From positions 71,357,769 to 71,421,768 of the forward strand of contig JAYGXS010000004.1 of NCBI GenBank assembly GCA_036362985.1: DNA of 64,000 bases, written 5' to 3'. This document shows positions 1 to 9,745 of the stretch, one piece after another. How positions within the stretch are numbered: the first letter of the stretch is position 1; each line of letters starts with the position of its first letter. This stretch comes from Ligula intestinalis. Lineage: Eukaryota > Platyhelminthes > Cestoda > Diphyllobothriidea > Diphyllobothriidae. Below the pieces are notes generated by a model. It did no database searches, had not been told where the DNA came from, and was given only the letters and a program-made list of their open reading frames with translations. Made by a program: the position numbers and the translations under genes.

Positions 1-197
1 GAGCGAGTGGGTAGATTCTGCGCAAGTCTGCCTAAACTCCTGTTTTCCTTCGCGCCAGTTCTCTGCGTTGCTCCTGCTAGCTGTCGCTGTCGTGTTGCTT
101 GCCCAGCTCGCCTTTGTGTCAGTTGCGGCTTGCTTCAACGTTTACTGCGGCCTGTTGGAGCGCGTGGTGCCCATCGTCGAAATCGACGGGGGAACTG

Positions 198-199
<2 letters not shown>
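1..199. repeat. Copy 1 of a 1001-bp-spaced direct duplication
   Basis: These bases recur almost unchanged at 1002-1200, including the block ending in GACGGGGGAACTGTCG just before a GT run. The only difference I noticed is TTCC versus TCTC near position 48. The copy begins at the window edge, so the duplication may extend to the left. Open frames across it run into the GT run and are low-complexity, so I do not call a gene. Confidence 0.85.

Positions 200-282
<83 letters not shown>
200..282. repeat. (TG)n microsatellite, about 41 units
   Basis: An uninterrupted TG/GT run. Translated it gives Cys-Val or Thr-His repeats, which are artefacts. It sits at the same place in the 1001-bp duplication as the second run at 1200-1269. 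The different downstream sequence shows that the two copies diverge right after the microsatellite. Confidence 0.97.
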
Positions 283-284
<2 letters not shown>

Positions 285-1001
285 GCCTCTTGCTCTCCTC
301 TCCTTTCAGCCTCGCCCACGGACGCCAACCGACGACGGAGCATGGGTAGTGCCTTTCAGTCTTTGACTGACTGGTTACCCCTCTCAGGAGGGTGTTGGCC
401 CAGGCTTCATGCAGGGCTGCTCTCACCCTTCTGAGATCCAATGGTCTGTATGCATATGCAATGCCACTCTTCAGCCAACCACGGTCCCTGCGGCCTGGAA
501 GGCGCTGGCAATTTCTCTCACTTCTGATTCCCTGTTGGTGACTGCGCTCGCGCTCCCACTGGGTTTCAGGCCCCACTGCGGGTGCCCGAAAAGCTAGGCG
601 GTCACTATGCGGTGGGGGAGAGAGTGAGGTCGACCTCGGCGCGATTCTTCCCTCACTATAATAAATCTGAATGCGTCTGAATCTATCACGGTGCGCTAAA
701 AGCCGTGGCTTGGAGGGTCTGCCAACTGACGGGAAAACTCGGCCCCCCACGAAGCTGCTCCTTCCATACGCGTGTGTCTGTGTGTGCGTACGGAAGGAGA
801 GGGAGGACTGAGAGTCAGGCTGCAATGGCTCCCTCTTAATGTGGCCTTTATGGCGCTCCCGCGCAGTCGGGAGCATACCTAGCGAGATGGCTGATGCAAG
901 TGTGCGCGTGCTGAGTGTTTATCGCGCCAGCCATCTACACCCTCCCTCATCCCCGGTCTTATTGACATTGTCTTTACACCGGATACGGAGGTGGGAGTGG
1001 C
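283..1001. other. Intergenic, no gene seen
   Basis: I see no convincing coding region, RNA gene or element end here. The sequence is GC-moderate and separates the two copies of the direct duplication. Confidence 0.6.
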
Positions 1002-1198
1002 GAGCGAGTGGGTAGATTCTGCGCAAGTCTGCCTAAACTCCTGTTTTCTCTCGCGCCAGTTCTCTGCGTTGCTCCTGCTAGCTGTCGCTGTCGTGTTGCT
1101 TGCCCAGCTCGCCTTTGTGTCAGTTGCGGCTTGCTTCAACGTTTACTGCGGCCTGTTGGAGCGCGTGGTGCCCATCGTCGAAATCGACGGGGGAACTG

Positions 1199-1200
<2 letters not shown>
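1002..1200. repeat. Copy 2 of the 1001-bp-spaced duplication
   Basis: This matches 1-199 nearly base for base and again ends at a GT microsatellite. High identity over about 200 bp at a fixed 1001-bp offset suggests a recent tandem duplication, or two insertions of one repeat. Confidence 0.85.

Positions 1201-1269
<69 letters not shown>
1200..1269. repeat. (GT)n microsatellite, about 35 units
   Basis: An uninterrupted GT run between the duplicated block on its left and dispersed repeat Y on its right. A degenerate GT-rich stretch also precedes the second copy of repeat Y (2700-2741), so the run may belong to repeat Y. Confidence 0.97.
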
Positions 1270-1270
<1 letters not shown>

Positions 1271-1500
1271 TTGACTGAATAAGCTGAGGTCAATTTTCTG
1301 GGCCACCGGAAAGCTGAAGGACAGGGGGACGCTGACGCAGCTTTTATCGATTAGCCAGAAGCTGCTGCGAGGTCAAGCCTCGGGGGCAGGGGCGCCAGTG
1401 AAAGAAAGCATTATAACAGTTGTTCGCGATGACCCAACTTTGTGGCAGCAAGCCTTGGACAGCAAAGGGAGATAGGCATGGTGGCTGTCCGCTAAAGATT
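1270..1500 (+). repeat. Dispersed repeat Y, copy 1
   Basis: Shares with 2742-2970 the ordered blocks TTGAcTGAATAAGcTGAGGT, GACAGGGGGACGCTGACG, CTTTTATCGATTAGCCAGAA and GCTGCTGCG. Both copies follow a GT-rich run. One plus frame stays open for about 65 codons in this copy and part of it is conserved in copy 2, so it could be a remnant of a coding element. I do not recognise the protein. Confidence 0.75.
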
Positions 1501-2741
1501 CCCTCTACTGGCTCGTATACGTGAGGTCATTAGGGTATTCCTTGTTTTTGCGAATGAGCTAAACGATTTATTTGACGAGGTCTAATGCCATTCCAAAATG
1601 ACCTGCCTTGTAGTAAAGGCAAATAGTAGTACCGGCGATGACAAGGGAGAATGGAATGGCCATTTCTGGCATATAATCCGTCGTTTGTTCTCCAATTGTT
1701 ATCTTACTACCGCAAAGAGAGGAAGCAGTTGACAAGCTCGTCGGAAATTTATTCGTACCAATAAATCCTGCTGCTTTTGCTTGCTTTAAATTTTTACCTG
1801 AGAAACATTGCTTTAAATATCTAGGAACGGTCTTCTCTGTACAAGATTGCAGCTTAAGTGGTAGGTATATTTCTAGCTGATTTTCAGTGCCCTCATAAAG
1901 TTAAAGTTACGTTATAGGCAACAGGCAAAAAGTATTCTTTCTTATACTCGGTCAGTAGCGGATTACGTAATATTTATGTTTTTTATTGAACAAAACCTTC
2001 CTTTAAGGTTAAAAAATTATTGCCTGAGCCTGAATTGCCATTACTCTTTCATTCAGAGTCTTCAGAATAGGTTTTTTTCTACATTCTGTCTAAAGAGTAC
2101 ATTCTTTTCTATATCATTTAGAGTAAGTCTAACAGTATTCATTACATTTTGCAAAGGATGTGGACTATATCATTTACTCTAAAAGCAGTATACATGAATG
2201 GAAATTTACATGTTTCAAAAACTCGCAAGAAAAAAATCGTTTTGAAAACTGAACGATACCTTTTTGTCAAGTATACAATAAAAAATAGACATCATTTTCT
2301 ACAAAATGAGTACGAGGAAGCATATTTTGTACATGATTTAACTCTTTCTAAGGCGTGCGATGGACCTTGTACGGGTGTAGGTAATGGTTGTGCCTAGATC
2401 ACTAAAATCATCAGGTCGAAGTCCCCAGGTAAAAAGGCAAGCTCCACCAGAATTAAGGGTTTATTGTATACAGAACTCAAGTGGCAGTGGCCACTGACTG
2501 CGTCCAGCCAGGCCTGAGAGTGTCGATTAAGTGTTGTGTGGGGTGATGACAGTTGCTTTAACATGACTGTGAAGTGAGTTCAAGTGCTCTGTCGTTGGTG
2601 TGTTGCAATTGCCCGAGCGGATGTTATCTGCAAAGGTCTTTTCTGTATCGACCGAGGGGTGGTGTATTTCAAGTGGTCCCTAGGCTGGCGTGCTTATTTG
2701 AACGCGCCTGTATGCGCAGGTGTGTGCGCATGTGCGTGTGT
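1501..2741. other. AT-rich intergenic stretch with a short SINE-like match
   Basis: No gene is supported. At about 1630-1680 the words GACAAGGGAGAaTGGAAT and CATTTCT match 26840-26870 next to the tRNA-like repeat near 26.9 kb, so a degraded SINE tail is likely. Around 2405-2520 there is a weak resemblance to repeat R (GTATACAGAA block). The rest is unassigned. Confidence 0.5.
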
Positions 2742-2970
2742 TTGATTGAATAAGTTGAGGTCAACTGTCGAGGCCGCCGGAAAGCCGAAGGACAGGGGGA
2801 CGCTGACGAAGCTTTTATCGATTAGCCAGAAGCTGCTGCGACGTCAAGCCTCAGGGGGCGGGGGCACCCGTAAAAGAAAGCATTGGAACAGTTGTTTGTG
2901 ACGATGGATGACTTTGGGGCAGCGAGCCTTGGAGAACGAAGGGGGGAAACAGGCAATGTGGCTGTCCGTC
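2742..2970 (+). repeat. Dispersed repeat Y, copy 2
   Basis: The same ordered blocks as 1270-1500 with scattered substitutions. The match fades after about 2970. The open frame that continues to 3236 is not recognisable and overlaps the antisense PLE remnant, so it is not called as a gene. Confidence 0.75.
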
Positions 2971-3249
2971 GCACGGCTAAGGACCTCAACATCCTCGAAC
3001 ATTTTCAAAGCGACACAAGTGAGCATGGAGCTGAGCAGGGTACATCACTCAAGGAAACACGATTACCTTACCTCGATCTTTTCCCTTCCAGTTACAGGCA
3101 GCCGAGAAATAGCATGGTACAGACATTCCGTATTATGTGCGATCCGGGTTGCCGTCTTGCAAGTGGAGACTTATTCTGGTGTTGGCGTAGGATGATGTGG
3201 TGGCCCGTCCGTTCCCTAAGTGGCGACTTATTTTGACAAAATTGAGTCT

Positions 3250-3560
3250 CAGCACCGAATATGGCTTGGGCAAATCGCTGCACTTTTTGATGGATTGGGG
3301 CCTGTAAACCATGACTCGAGTACTTATCGGCTCACCCGATTGCCACATCTCGCGAGAATTTCGGCCTCATCATATTTAAGTGTGTAGTCAGGTCTCGTCG
3401 AATGAACCGCAACTTCGCAATTGGCAACATTTCGCTACACTACTGCCGCGTGTTCGGCAATTCCCGTCCTGAGAAGTCTGCCAATTTCTCCGACCTAGTT
3501 GTTTTGCCCGCAACTGCACCAGATCCTGTAGACGACTCCAGATGTTTCTTGCCGTGGCAG
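3250..3560 (-). pseudogene. PLE-1: decayed Penelope-like GIY-YIG endonuclease end
   Basis: Read on the minus strand with frame changes and several stops. It holds GVVYRIWCSCGQ, then GEIGRLLRTGIAEHA, then HSTRPDYTLKYDEAEILA, VLESWFTGP and QSIKKCSDLP. This order is the GIY-YIG nuclease at the C-terminus of PLE polyproteins, which nicks target DNA for reverse transcription. The same words occur on the plus strand at 9190-9475. In-frame stops show it is dead. I did not find its reverse transcriptase next to it. Confidence 0.75.
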
Positions 3561-3899
3561 TGGGTCTTTTGGCTTCATTATCTGACGCCTCATGGTGGCC
3601 TCCGGCCTGTGTCCGACTCCGACTCCAAGTGGTGTGAGAAGGCGGCCGACGGCCTCCGAGACATTTTTGACGTACGGTATTGCTCGCCAATTTTAGGGGT
3701 TGGTTCGGCTTTGTTGGCCATTTCGTTTTCGCAAGCACCGGTTGACGGAGTTGCGCGGGTAACCATTTTTTCTGAACACCCGTCGAAGGTATTGCACCTA
3801 GGCAACTTTATCTTTGTTGTATGTTTGCAGTAATGACTGTATCCTGTAAAAACTGCAAACTCCTGTGCATACGCTACCCATACCTGCTACTGCTATCTC

Positions 3900-3975
3900 A
3901 CAATGTCTCTGATGACAAATCCGCGACGGATCTCAAAACGTCAAGCCAATAAAAGTACTGTCCCAGCAATCAGGT
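3900..3975 (+). other. Hammerhead-like motif, copy a, with AATAAAA tail
   Basis: CTGATGA is followed by a perfect short hairpin (ATCCG, loop CGA, CGGAT) and then CAAAACGTC and CCAATAAAAG. Copies near 10490 and 55690 have GTCAGGAAAATAAAACTC at the matching place. A hammerhead core needs CUGAUGA, stem II, then GAAA; here GAAA is changed. It is probably a decayed PLE terminal repeat. The ribozyme reading is inference. Confidence 0.35.
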
Positions 3976-4204
3976 CGTCTTCTGATTCTTCTCAATTACT
4001 TTTCTGAGACTCGCATGTTCGCTTGTATTGGCCATCTGTGCGGAGTGTCCGATCTGTTTGACTGAGAGTCAGGTCTTACGGATGCATCTTAATAGGGTTC
4101 TCAATGCACTCTCATGCACGTGAACTTCGAGCCGTCGTCGGAAAGTCAGCATAACAACGGCGACGGCAGGCCATAGCAGAAGTTGCGAGATCAGATCACA
4201 TCGG

Positions 4205-4500
4205 GAAGTCACCAATATCGCAGGGCGTTAAGTGAGTTCAACCCTGGCAACTACAATCTTCGGAACCGGTTCCTCAAGAGAAGAGAGAAGTCACGGAAAT
4301 GCCAGAGTAGAAAAACGGGCATATTATATACAGAAGTGAAAATTGACTATCAGACGACCGCACGACTGGAGGCCAGAGGACGACATGTAAAGTGATATTT
4401 GCTCGGCAGACGTCTTATGAGGTCCTGTGTGGGTCGGTCTGTGATTGGCTGTTACAGAGGCCGGAAACAGCGAGCGTTCCGAAATTGCACTTCGACTTGA
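4205..4500. repeat. Dispersed repeat R, copy 1
   Basis: AATATCGCAGGGCGTTAAGT, then GGTTCCTCAAGAGAAGAGAG, TATATACAGAAGTG and TGATTGGCTGTTACAGAGGC are shared in order with 11897-12150 plus 15656-15700, and partly with 11165-11470. No coding potential is evident. Confidence 0.55.
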
Positions 4501-5439
4501 GCTAGTCACGAGAAGCGTTCACAAGTGCTCTTCGTGTGGATCTAGTCGCTAGAAGGGGACGGATGTGACCACGTAGACCTGTTGAAAGAAGTGATCGTCG
4601 ACTACAGAAGGTCCCCCAAGTCAGAAATCTGTAAGACCGACAAAAGGCTCTGTAGAAAATAGCGACTCACAGGAGACAAAGCAGTTGTTGTACGTGTGCT
4701 CTGTACCTCTGGGCAGAATAAGAGGGTATTGGGGCGTTCTTCAGCCAATTAGGAAAATATGCACCGATCACTAGGCCAAAAGCAAGGTATCAACCTGATC
4801 TAGAGGCGGGTGGCTCAACAAGGAGCCAGAGGCAGGCAGTCACGTGGGGCGCTGCAGCGAGTTGGCCATGAGCGCGCGCGCGGACGAGCCGTGCAAGACA
4901 AAATTATTGCGAGGCCTGCAGCGTAAAAAAGTAAGTTGACGATAGTGCCGCCGATCTGAAGACTGCCACAGGCCCATGCGATGACTGGGCGTGGTATAAC
5001 AATAGAGTCAATTGCGGCGGATGCATGTCGGGGCTCTTGGCTCGTTGGCTTCAGCACGACGATTTCGCATATGAAAGCCCGGGCTGATGCGTATGGTGAA
5101 GATATATCGGGATCGAGTCCGCATTGCTAGTGGTGCTGGCGGGGCGTCAGGAGTGTCTTCGCCGGTATTGGGAGTGGAAGGGGGATAGTTGCCGTCAACG
5201 GAGTTGAGACCAGGACTGCCGGTGGGAGGCCGGGAAGGAATGGGTATCAGGGATTTTATCATTGGTGGATGGCGCAGGGTATACAACGGAAGTGTTTGCG
5301 GACACAGTAAAGATTGCCAATAGAAGTGAATATGCGCATTCCAGGAAGCAGTTCAGAAGAAGAAGATGCGACCATAGCCCAGAAGCAGCCACCAGGCGCC
5401 GGGTTATAAGACCGAAAAACCCACTTTTACATACATGTA
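4501..5439. other. Intergenic, no gene seen
   Basis: No recognisable protein or RNA. At 5345-5375 AGAAGAAGAAGATGCGACCA is the reverse complement of the TGGTCGCATCTTCTTCTTCT block at 10528-10550, so a piece of the same PLE-associated repeat is present in the opposite orientation. Confidence 0.5.
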
Positions 5440-5745
5440 CTTGTTACGGCTGTGATCATGCCTGATCTAACCGGCCTCAGTGATGTCACGAGCGGTACAT
5501 CTCCATGCGTTGCGATTGGCGGCAGCGGATCTGGAAAGCTCCACACAGTCCCTTCTCCAGCAACGGAGACCGAAGATAGAAGGTCCAAGAACTGCTTCCA
5601 TATCTTGACGGACGGTGTCTAGCCAGGTCTTCAGTTGCCCTCCTCTTCGACGTTTCCAGGTGGGCTGCGGCGCCGGGTCAAGGGCAGCATAGCTGAGCTC
5701 GTGGGGCGGGCGACGGAGAACGTGTCCAAACCACCTCAGTCACCT

Positions 5746-6357
5746 TTATTGAATGGCTTGAGATATCCTCATGATATGATCGCAGCGGATGCGGAATGCC
5801 TCATTTGAGATGAAGCCGCTATATGTAACTCGCAGGATCGTCCTCAGGCACCGGTGGTCAAAGACCTCCAGTCTTCGCTCATCTTCAGCACGCACAGCCG
5901 AGCATTCACATCCATAGAGCAGGACTGACCGGATGGATACACGGTATACACGAATCTTCGTGGCGACGGAGATGTCACGTCGGATCCATAGGCAATTTCG
6001 AAGGAGTGAGAAAACCCAGCAAGCAGCATCGATACGCGATACAATATCATCCTTGCTCGGCCCATTCGGTAGCAGCCTCACCCCGAGGTATTTAAAGCTG
6101 TCTACTTCTTCAAGTTGATGGCCATTAATCCCCAGGGGTGTCTTTTCCTCATCAGGGATGCAGCTCGAGAACAACTTTGTCTTTCTGGAATTCATGCCTA
6201 CTGACATAGTGATCTCATTTAACCGCGACACTACCGAATGTAGACCAAAATACCTTCAGGCTGACAGCGCAATATCATCGGCGTAGTCAATATCAATTAG
6301 TCGGCGTCCGGTTTTAAGTTCCATACCGCCCTCGTGCGGAGGTAGACCGATGCAGTA
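5746..6357 (-). pseudogene. RTE copy 1, RT palm and C-terminus
   Basis: Contains DYADDIA (6291-6274, YADD active site), MSRLNEITMSVGM, SFKYLGVRLLPNG, VSRIDAACWVFSLLRNCLW and VLLYGCE, in the order of RTE reverse transcriptases. It continues in broken frames to the 3' end at 5440 with words shared by the other RTE copies. Confidence 0.85.
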
Positions 6358-6738
6358 GTCGCCGGTTATTAAGCCCAGCCGCGTATTAAGCCCAAGTCAG
6401 CTTGGGACGGAATTTTACGTAGCAAAATCTGCCGGCTAATAAGCCCAGTCGCCGGCTACAAAGCCCAGTTTGCCAACAGGATAGAGTGAAAATCTCAGCT
6501 CTCTGTGTGCGCGACTAGTTACGTGTCGCAAATATTTTTGTTTTGTTATTACGTGAAATACAGACGAACAGCATTCTTTTCTTGTACATAACCAAGCTCT
6601 ACACATAATACACTACGTATGTAATGTATACGGCCTATCCTACGTTTGCTAATCAAGAACTAGGATTCCGCTTAATGCGCCAGCCGCTTATAAAGCCCAA
6701 TTCGGTCTGGGCCCGAGGTGTGCTTAATAGCCGGTGAC
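6358..6738. mobile_element. MITE-like element with inverted ends and subterminal repeats
   Basis: Starts GTCGCCGGTTATTAAGC and ends GCTTAATAGCCGGTGAC, inverted repeats matching at 15 of 17 bases, with TA on both outer sides. The word (C)CGGCTAATAAGCCCAG recurs at 6362, 6381 (GTATTAAGCCC), 6431, 6450 (CTACAAAGCCC) and again near 6684 (CTTATAAAGCCC). No open frame of note. Subterminal copies of the terminal word are typical of transposase binding sites. It interrupts RTE copy 1. The superfamily is not assigned. Confidence 0.65.
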
Positions 6739-7458
6739 TAATGTAGTAGGCCTTAATCATGACAATGACTTTGGTTGGCGCTCCATCCAGTTCGATTATT
6801 CGCCACAGGGACTCACGATGGATGGAATCGAATGCGGCGACAAAGTCGACGAAGCAAACGGCCGTCAGTTGCTGGTAGCTATGGCGGAATTCTAGAGTGC
6901 ACCTCAGTGTGAATATTTGATCCGCACATCCACGCCCAGCTCGGAATCTGGTTTGGTTGTGTCGTATCCTGGAGTCACATACAGACTGGAAGCGCCTGAG
7001 AAGAACAACAGCGAAGATCTCTGCAGCAACATCGATAAGACTCATGCCACGGTAGTTCTCGCATCTTGCCTTATCTCGCTTCTTGTGGAAAGGTACAAGG
7101 ATACCTGAATATACCTGTCGGCAATAAATCCTCCATTGTCAGCATTTAAACCTCCATTCACGCTGCGAACAGAATCACAGAGTGTTGGGTGCTTACCACT
7201 AACCTGGCGGATGATTTGGTACAGTTTTCGAGTGTCACCAACATTTGAGGCCTGGTCCATAGAAGTCGCCATTTCGGACCAGTACTTCTGCCGGTCACCT
7301 CTAGCCGACTCTGCTGTCAGCTTCTGAAGTTGGCAGAATGAGGCATCGTGGCGGGACCTGGCTCGAGTCGCCTCGGCCGACAGCTGCGGAGTTCTTCCGC
7401 TGATCCAGTCACTGCGGTGCCACTGAGTGAATCCGAGAATTTTTCTCAGCTGCCCCAT
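6739..7458 (-). pseudogene. RTE copy 1, linker and N-terminal reverse transcriptase
   Basis: Two overlapping minus frames. One (7458-7042) holds the Arg/Gln-rich linker and RKLYQIIRQVSGKHP. The next (7045 down) holds IFAVVLLRRFQSVCDSRI, NQTRFRAGRGCADQIFTL and VCFVDFVAAFDSIHRESLW, the RT block with the first catalytic Asp in the position of FIDF.KAFD. The frame change at about 7042 and the insertion downstream break the protein. Confidence 0.8.
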
Positions 7459-7615
7459 AGATGGATGTCTTCAGTGATGGCCACTTGCTACTGCCCTCGT
7501 TGTCAGCCGGGGTCGTAAGACAGGACCGGATTTCTGCGCTTAAAGCCTCGGTAGTGTTGTTTTGCCGGAGCTTTCCAACATCAAGGCGTTTTGCACGTGG
7601 CAGTTTGGGCACAAA

Positions 7616-8374
7616 TTAGAGGTGAACCTTCAGGCGCGTGCGAACGAGAGCATGGTCAGACGCGTGGAAGTTTAGAGTTTCGGCACCTCGCATCGACCTG
7701 CTATCGTGGAACCAGCTGCAAAACCATGAACCAACTAGAATGTAATCGATCTGACTGGCGGTACAGCCGTCGTTCAAATACCAGGTCAGTAGATGTTTTT
7801 GACGATGCTGAAAGCATGTGTTGGTAAAAAACAGTCGGTTCTGTTCGGCAAACTGCAGCATCCTCTCACCATTGTCCGTTCGAGAGCCAAGCCCAAAATG
7901 ACCAAGAGTGTGGCTGTTTGTTGGGTCACCGGGCCCAGTCCGGCAATTCCACTCCCCGGCAACAATTAGTAGATCTCGGCGAGGAAGTCGTTCGGCTATC
8001 TCCTGCAGCTGCAAGTAGATATTGTCTTTCTCTTGCTGTTCAGCCGCCGACGTAGATGCATACAGAGATACGACTGAGGTGTTCGTAAAATGGCCTTTTA
8101 GTCGAACATAGGCCATTCGGTCGTTGACTGGTTCCCATACCAGTAGTTCACGGTTGGCTTATTCTGAGAGGGCAATAGCCACACCGTGTCTACAAGATAA
8201 GTCACTCGGATCACTGTGATACAAGGTGAGATGGGAATCGACCCCCGGGATTTTGTTTTCTCGGGCGCCTGAGACGGGGAGTCGGACCTCTGACAAGCAA
8301 CAAACATCCACGTGATATTCATGAAGACTGTGCGCTGTCAGACTTTGAGTACCAGGTTCCAGAAATGTTCGCAC
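7616..8374 (-). pseudogene. RTE copy 1 AP-type endonuclease
   Basis: Minus-strand reading with one in-frame stop near 8160. HEYHVDVCCLSEVRLP near the start carries the catalytic glutamate region. Further on are RRDLLIVAGEWNCRTG (the usual GDFN is AGEWN here), DYILV and ASDHALV, the conserved C-terminal Asp-His pair. The nuclease nicks the target to prime reverse transcription. The stop and the GEWN change argue that this copy is dead. Confidence 0.8.
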
Positions 8375-8616
8375 ATTCCAACATCCAATACCAAGGTCCG
8401 TTTTTGTTTAGCAGTCCAGCTTGCACATTATTCGCCCACAACACCGAACAAGGGTTGCGGAGCGCGTCGGTGCCCGCGGACGCCGTAGCAGTGGTCGTAG
8501 TAAGGTAAGGAGACATCATAAGGTTTCTTGGGAATTTTGAATACAGGCGGGTCCCCAACGGCCGCTCGGATTCGTTTTTCGAGGTTGTTTTCTCTAGCAC
8601 TTTGTCTCAAGAACCT

Positions 8617-8628
8617 AACCACAAGGCA
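8617..8628. repeat. Target-site duplication, left
   Basis: AACCACAAGGCA here is repeated exactly at 8873-8884, flanking the 244-bp LINE derivative. Confidence 0.8.
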
Positions 8629-8872
8629 GGCAGGCAGGCAAGAAGCCCTTGTTGGATCCGGAACCCCGCCAGGTGGGTCTCAATCCCGGCGGCGAGGAGG
8701 AGGAGAAGGAGGAGTCGGAGCAGCATAGTTAGGAGGGGCTGCTCTGTCATAAAAAACAGATTGAGAGGAGGAGAGATGGATCCACCATAGAAAGGTTTGG
8801 TGTAGCAGACCTTGGCCGCCCTGAGGGCGGGTGGGAACGCGGTCGAAGATGCGTCTGCTGTGGTTCCCACCC
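8629..8872 (-). mobile_element. Internally deleted L2-like LINE, 244 bp
   Basis: On the minus strand it begins GGGAACCACAGCAGACGC, as does the full-length element at 12166. It continues through the start of the same ORF (LLRLLLLLLLAAGIET) and then jumps to GGGGTTCCGGATCCAAC, matching the last about 35 bp of the full LINE (GGGGATTCCTGATCCAAC). It ends in short GCCT repeats. A 12-bp exact target duplication flanks it, so it moved as a unit. About 3.2 kb of the parent is absent. Confidence 0.75.
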
Positions 8873-8884
8873 AACCACAAGGCA

Positions 8885-9189
8885 TTGGTGTTGGTGGCAA
8901 GCAAACCTATTTAATGGTGGTTCACGCTCTCCATGCCACAGTGTCATCATTGGGCCTTGCCGCATTTTTATAAGGCAGTCGGTGCGCCAGACCTTAGCCC
9001 ACCACGCCCTGGTAAGACTGTTGCTGCAGCGTCCGCGACTGCTTATACGCCAGAACCGGGGGCCTGCTTATTTCGTAGCTAACCTTCACTGAAGGCCACG
9101 CCACTATCCGCCACCCGTGGACGCGCCAGGTAGCCTGCAGCTTGGCTAACGGGTAACCCTCCTTTCCCGGGTAACCCGCCTTCCTGGAA
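8885..9189. other. Probable RTE 5' region and unassigned sequence
   Basis: Reading minus across the empty site of the 244-bp insert keeps a frame open into the RTE 5' segment, so 8885-8960 may be RTE 5' sequence. 8990-9189 probably belongs to the PLE-2 linker, but I cannot align it securely. Confidence 0.35.
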
Positions 9190-9475
9190 AGACCCACTGC
9201 CACAGCAAGAGACGGCTGGAGTCGTTTACCGGATTTGGTGCAGCTTTGGACAAAACAATTACGTCGAAAAAAACCGGGAGACTACTCCGAATGCAAATGG
9301 TCGAGCATGCAGCAGCGGTGAGGAAGAAAGACGCTTACTCTCAGGTTGCAGCTCATTCGACTGGACCAGGCCATATTTTAAAGTTTAACCAAGCCAAAAT
9401 TCTCGTAAATGATGACAACCTCTTGAGCCGCGAGCTGCTTGAGTCATGGCTATCAGGCCCCTAGTCCATTGTCAA
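9190..9475 (+). pseudogene. PLE-2: Penelope-like GIY-YIG endonuclease end
   Basis: Plus strand, with one frame change near 9260: GVVYRIWCSFGQNNYV, then RLLRMQMVEHAAAVRKKDA, SQVAAHSTGPGHILKFNQA and RELLESWLSGP, followed by a stop. It is the same C-terminal nuclease module as PLE-1 and better preserved. The reverse transcriptase is not adjacent upstream, so this is a 5'-truncated copy. Confidence 0.8.
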
Positions 9476-9494
9476 GCGCAACGATTTGGCGTTT

Positions 9495-9745
9495 CTGTTA
9501 GGATGAGTGAGCACGTCATCCAGACAAGCAGAGAGTGCAAGGTCACGTCAGAAAAAGGCGGGCGAACAGGATAGTCCGGCGCATACAGAATGCCCACCGG
9601 ACAAGTCAACCTTGTAACAACGGGATGTGTTAGGATGACCGAACACGTCATCCAGACAGGCAGACAGTCCGAGGTCACGTCGGAACAAGGCGCGCGAACA
9701 GGATAGTTTGGAACATACAGAACGGGCCGAGTCACACGACCTTCA
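9495..9745. repeat. Two-unit tandem repeat, period about 131 bp
   Basis: GTTAGGATGA, CACGTCATCCAGACA, GAGGTCACGTCGGAA, GGCGAACAGGATAGT and CATACAGAA occur in this order twice, near 9500-9605 and 9628-9735, with moderate divergence. It lies directly 3' of the PLE-2 nuclease. Confidence 0.8.

Larger units (their letters stand above)
5440..8616 (-). mobile_element. RTE-clade LINE, copy 1, decayed
   Basis: Read from right to left: endonuclease (about 8374-7616), linker, reverse transcriptase (about 7458-5746), and a short 3' end ending GGCATGATCACAGCCGTAAC at about 5440. The 3' end matches the other RTE copies ending near 26158 and 62935. Several frame breaks and a MITE-like insertion at 6358-6738 inactivate it. 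About 135 bp of the RT region present in copy 3 (63820-63955) is missing at the insertion. It may extend 5' beyond the small LINE derivative at 8629-8872. Confidence 0.85.

Noticed and set aside
7..434. Open frames of Cys-Val or Thr-His repeats
   Set aside because: Direct translation of the TG microsatellite; no independent coding evidence.
6350..6750. 8-bp hAT-type target duplication ATGyAGTA around the MITE-like element
   Set aside because: It overlaps the inverted ends and one side differs at one base; TA flanks fit better and the host RTE is deleted here, so neither is proven.
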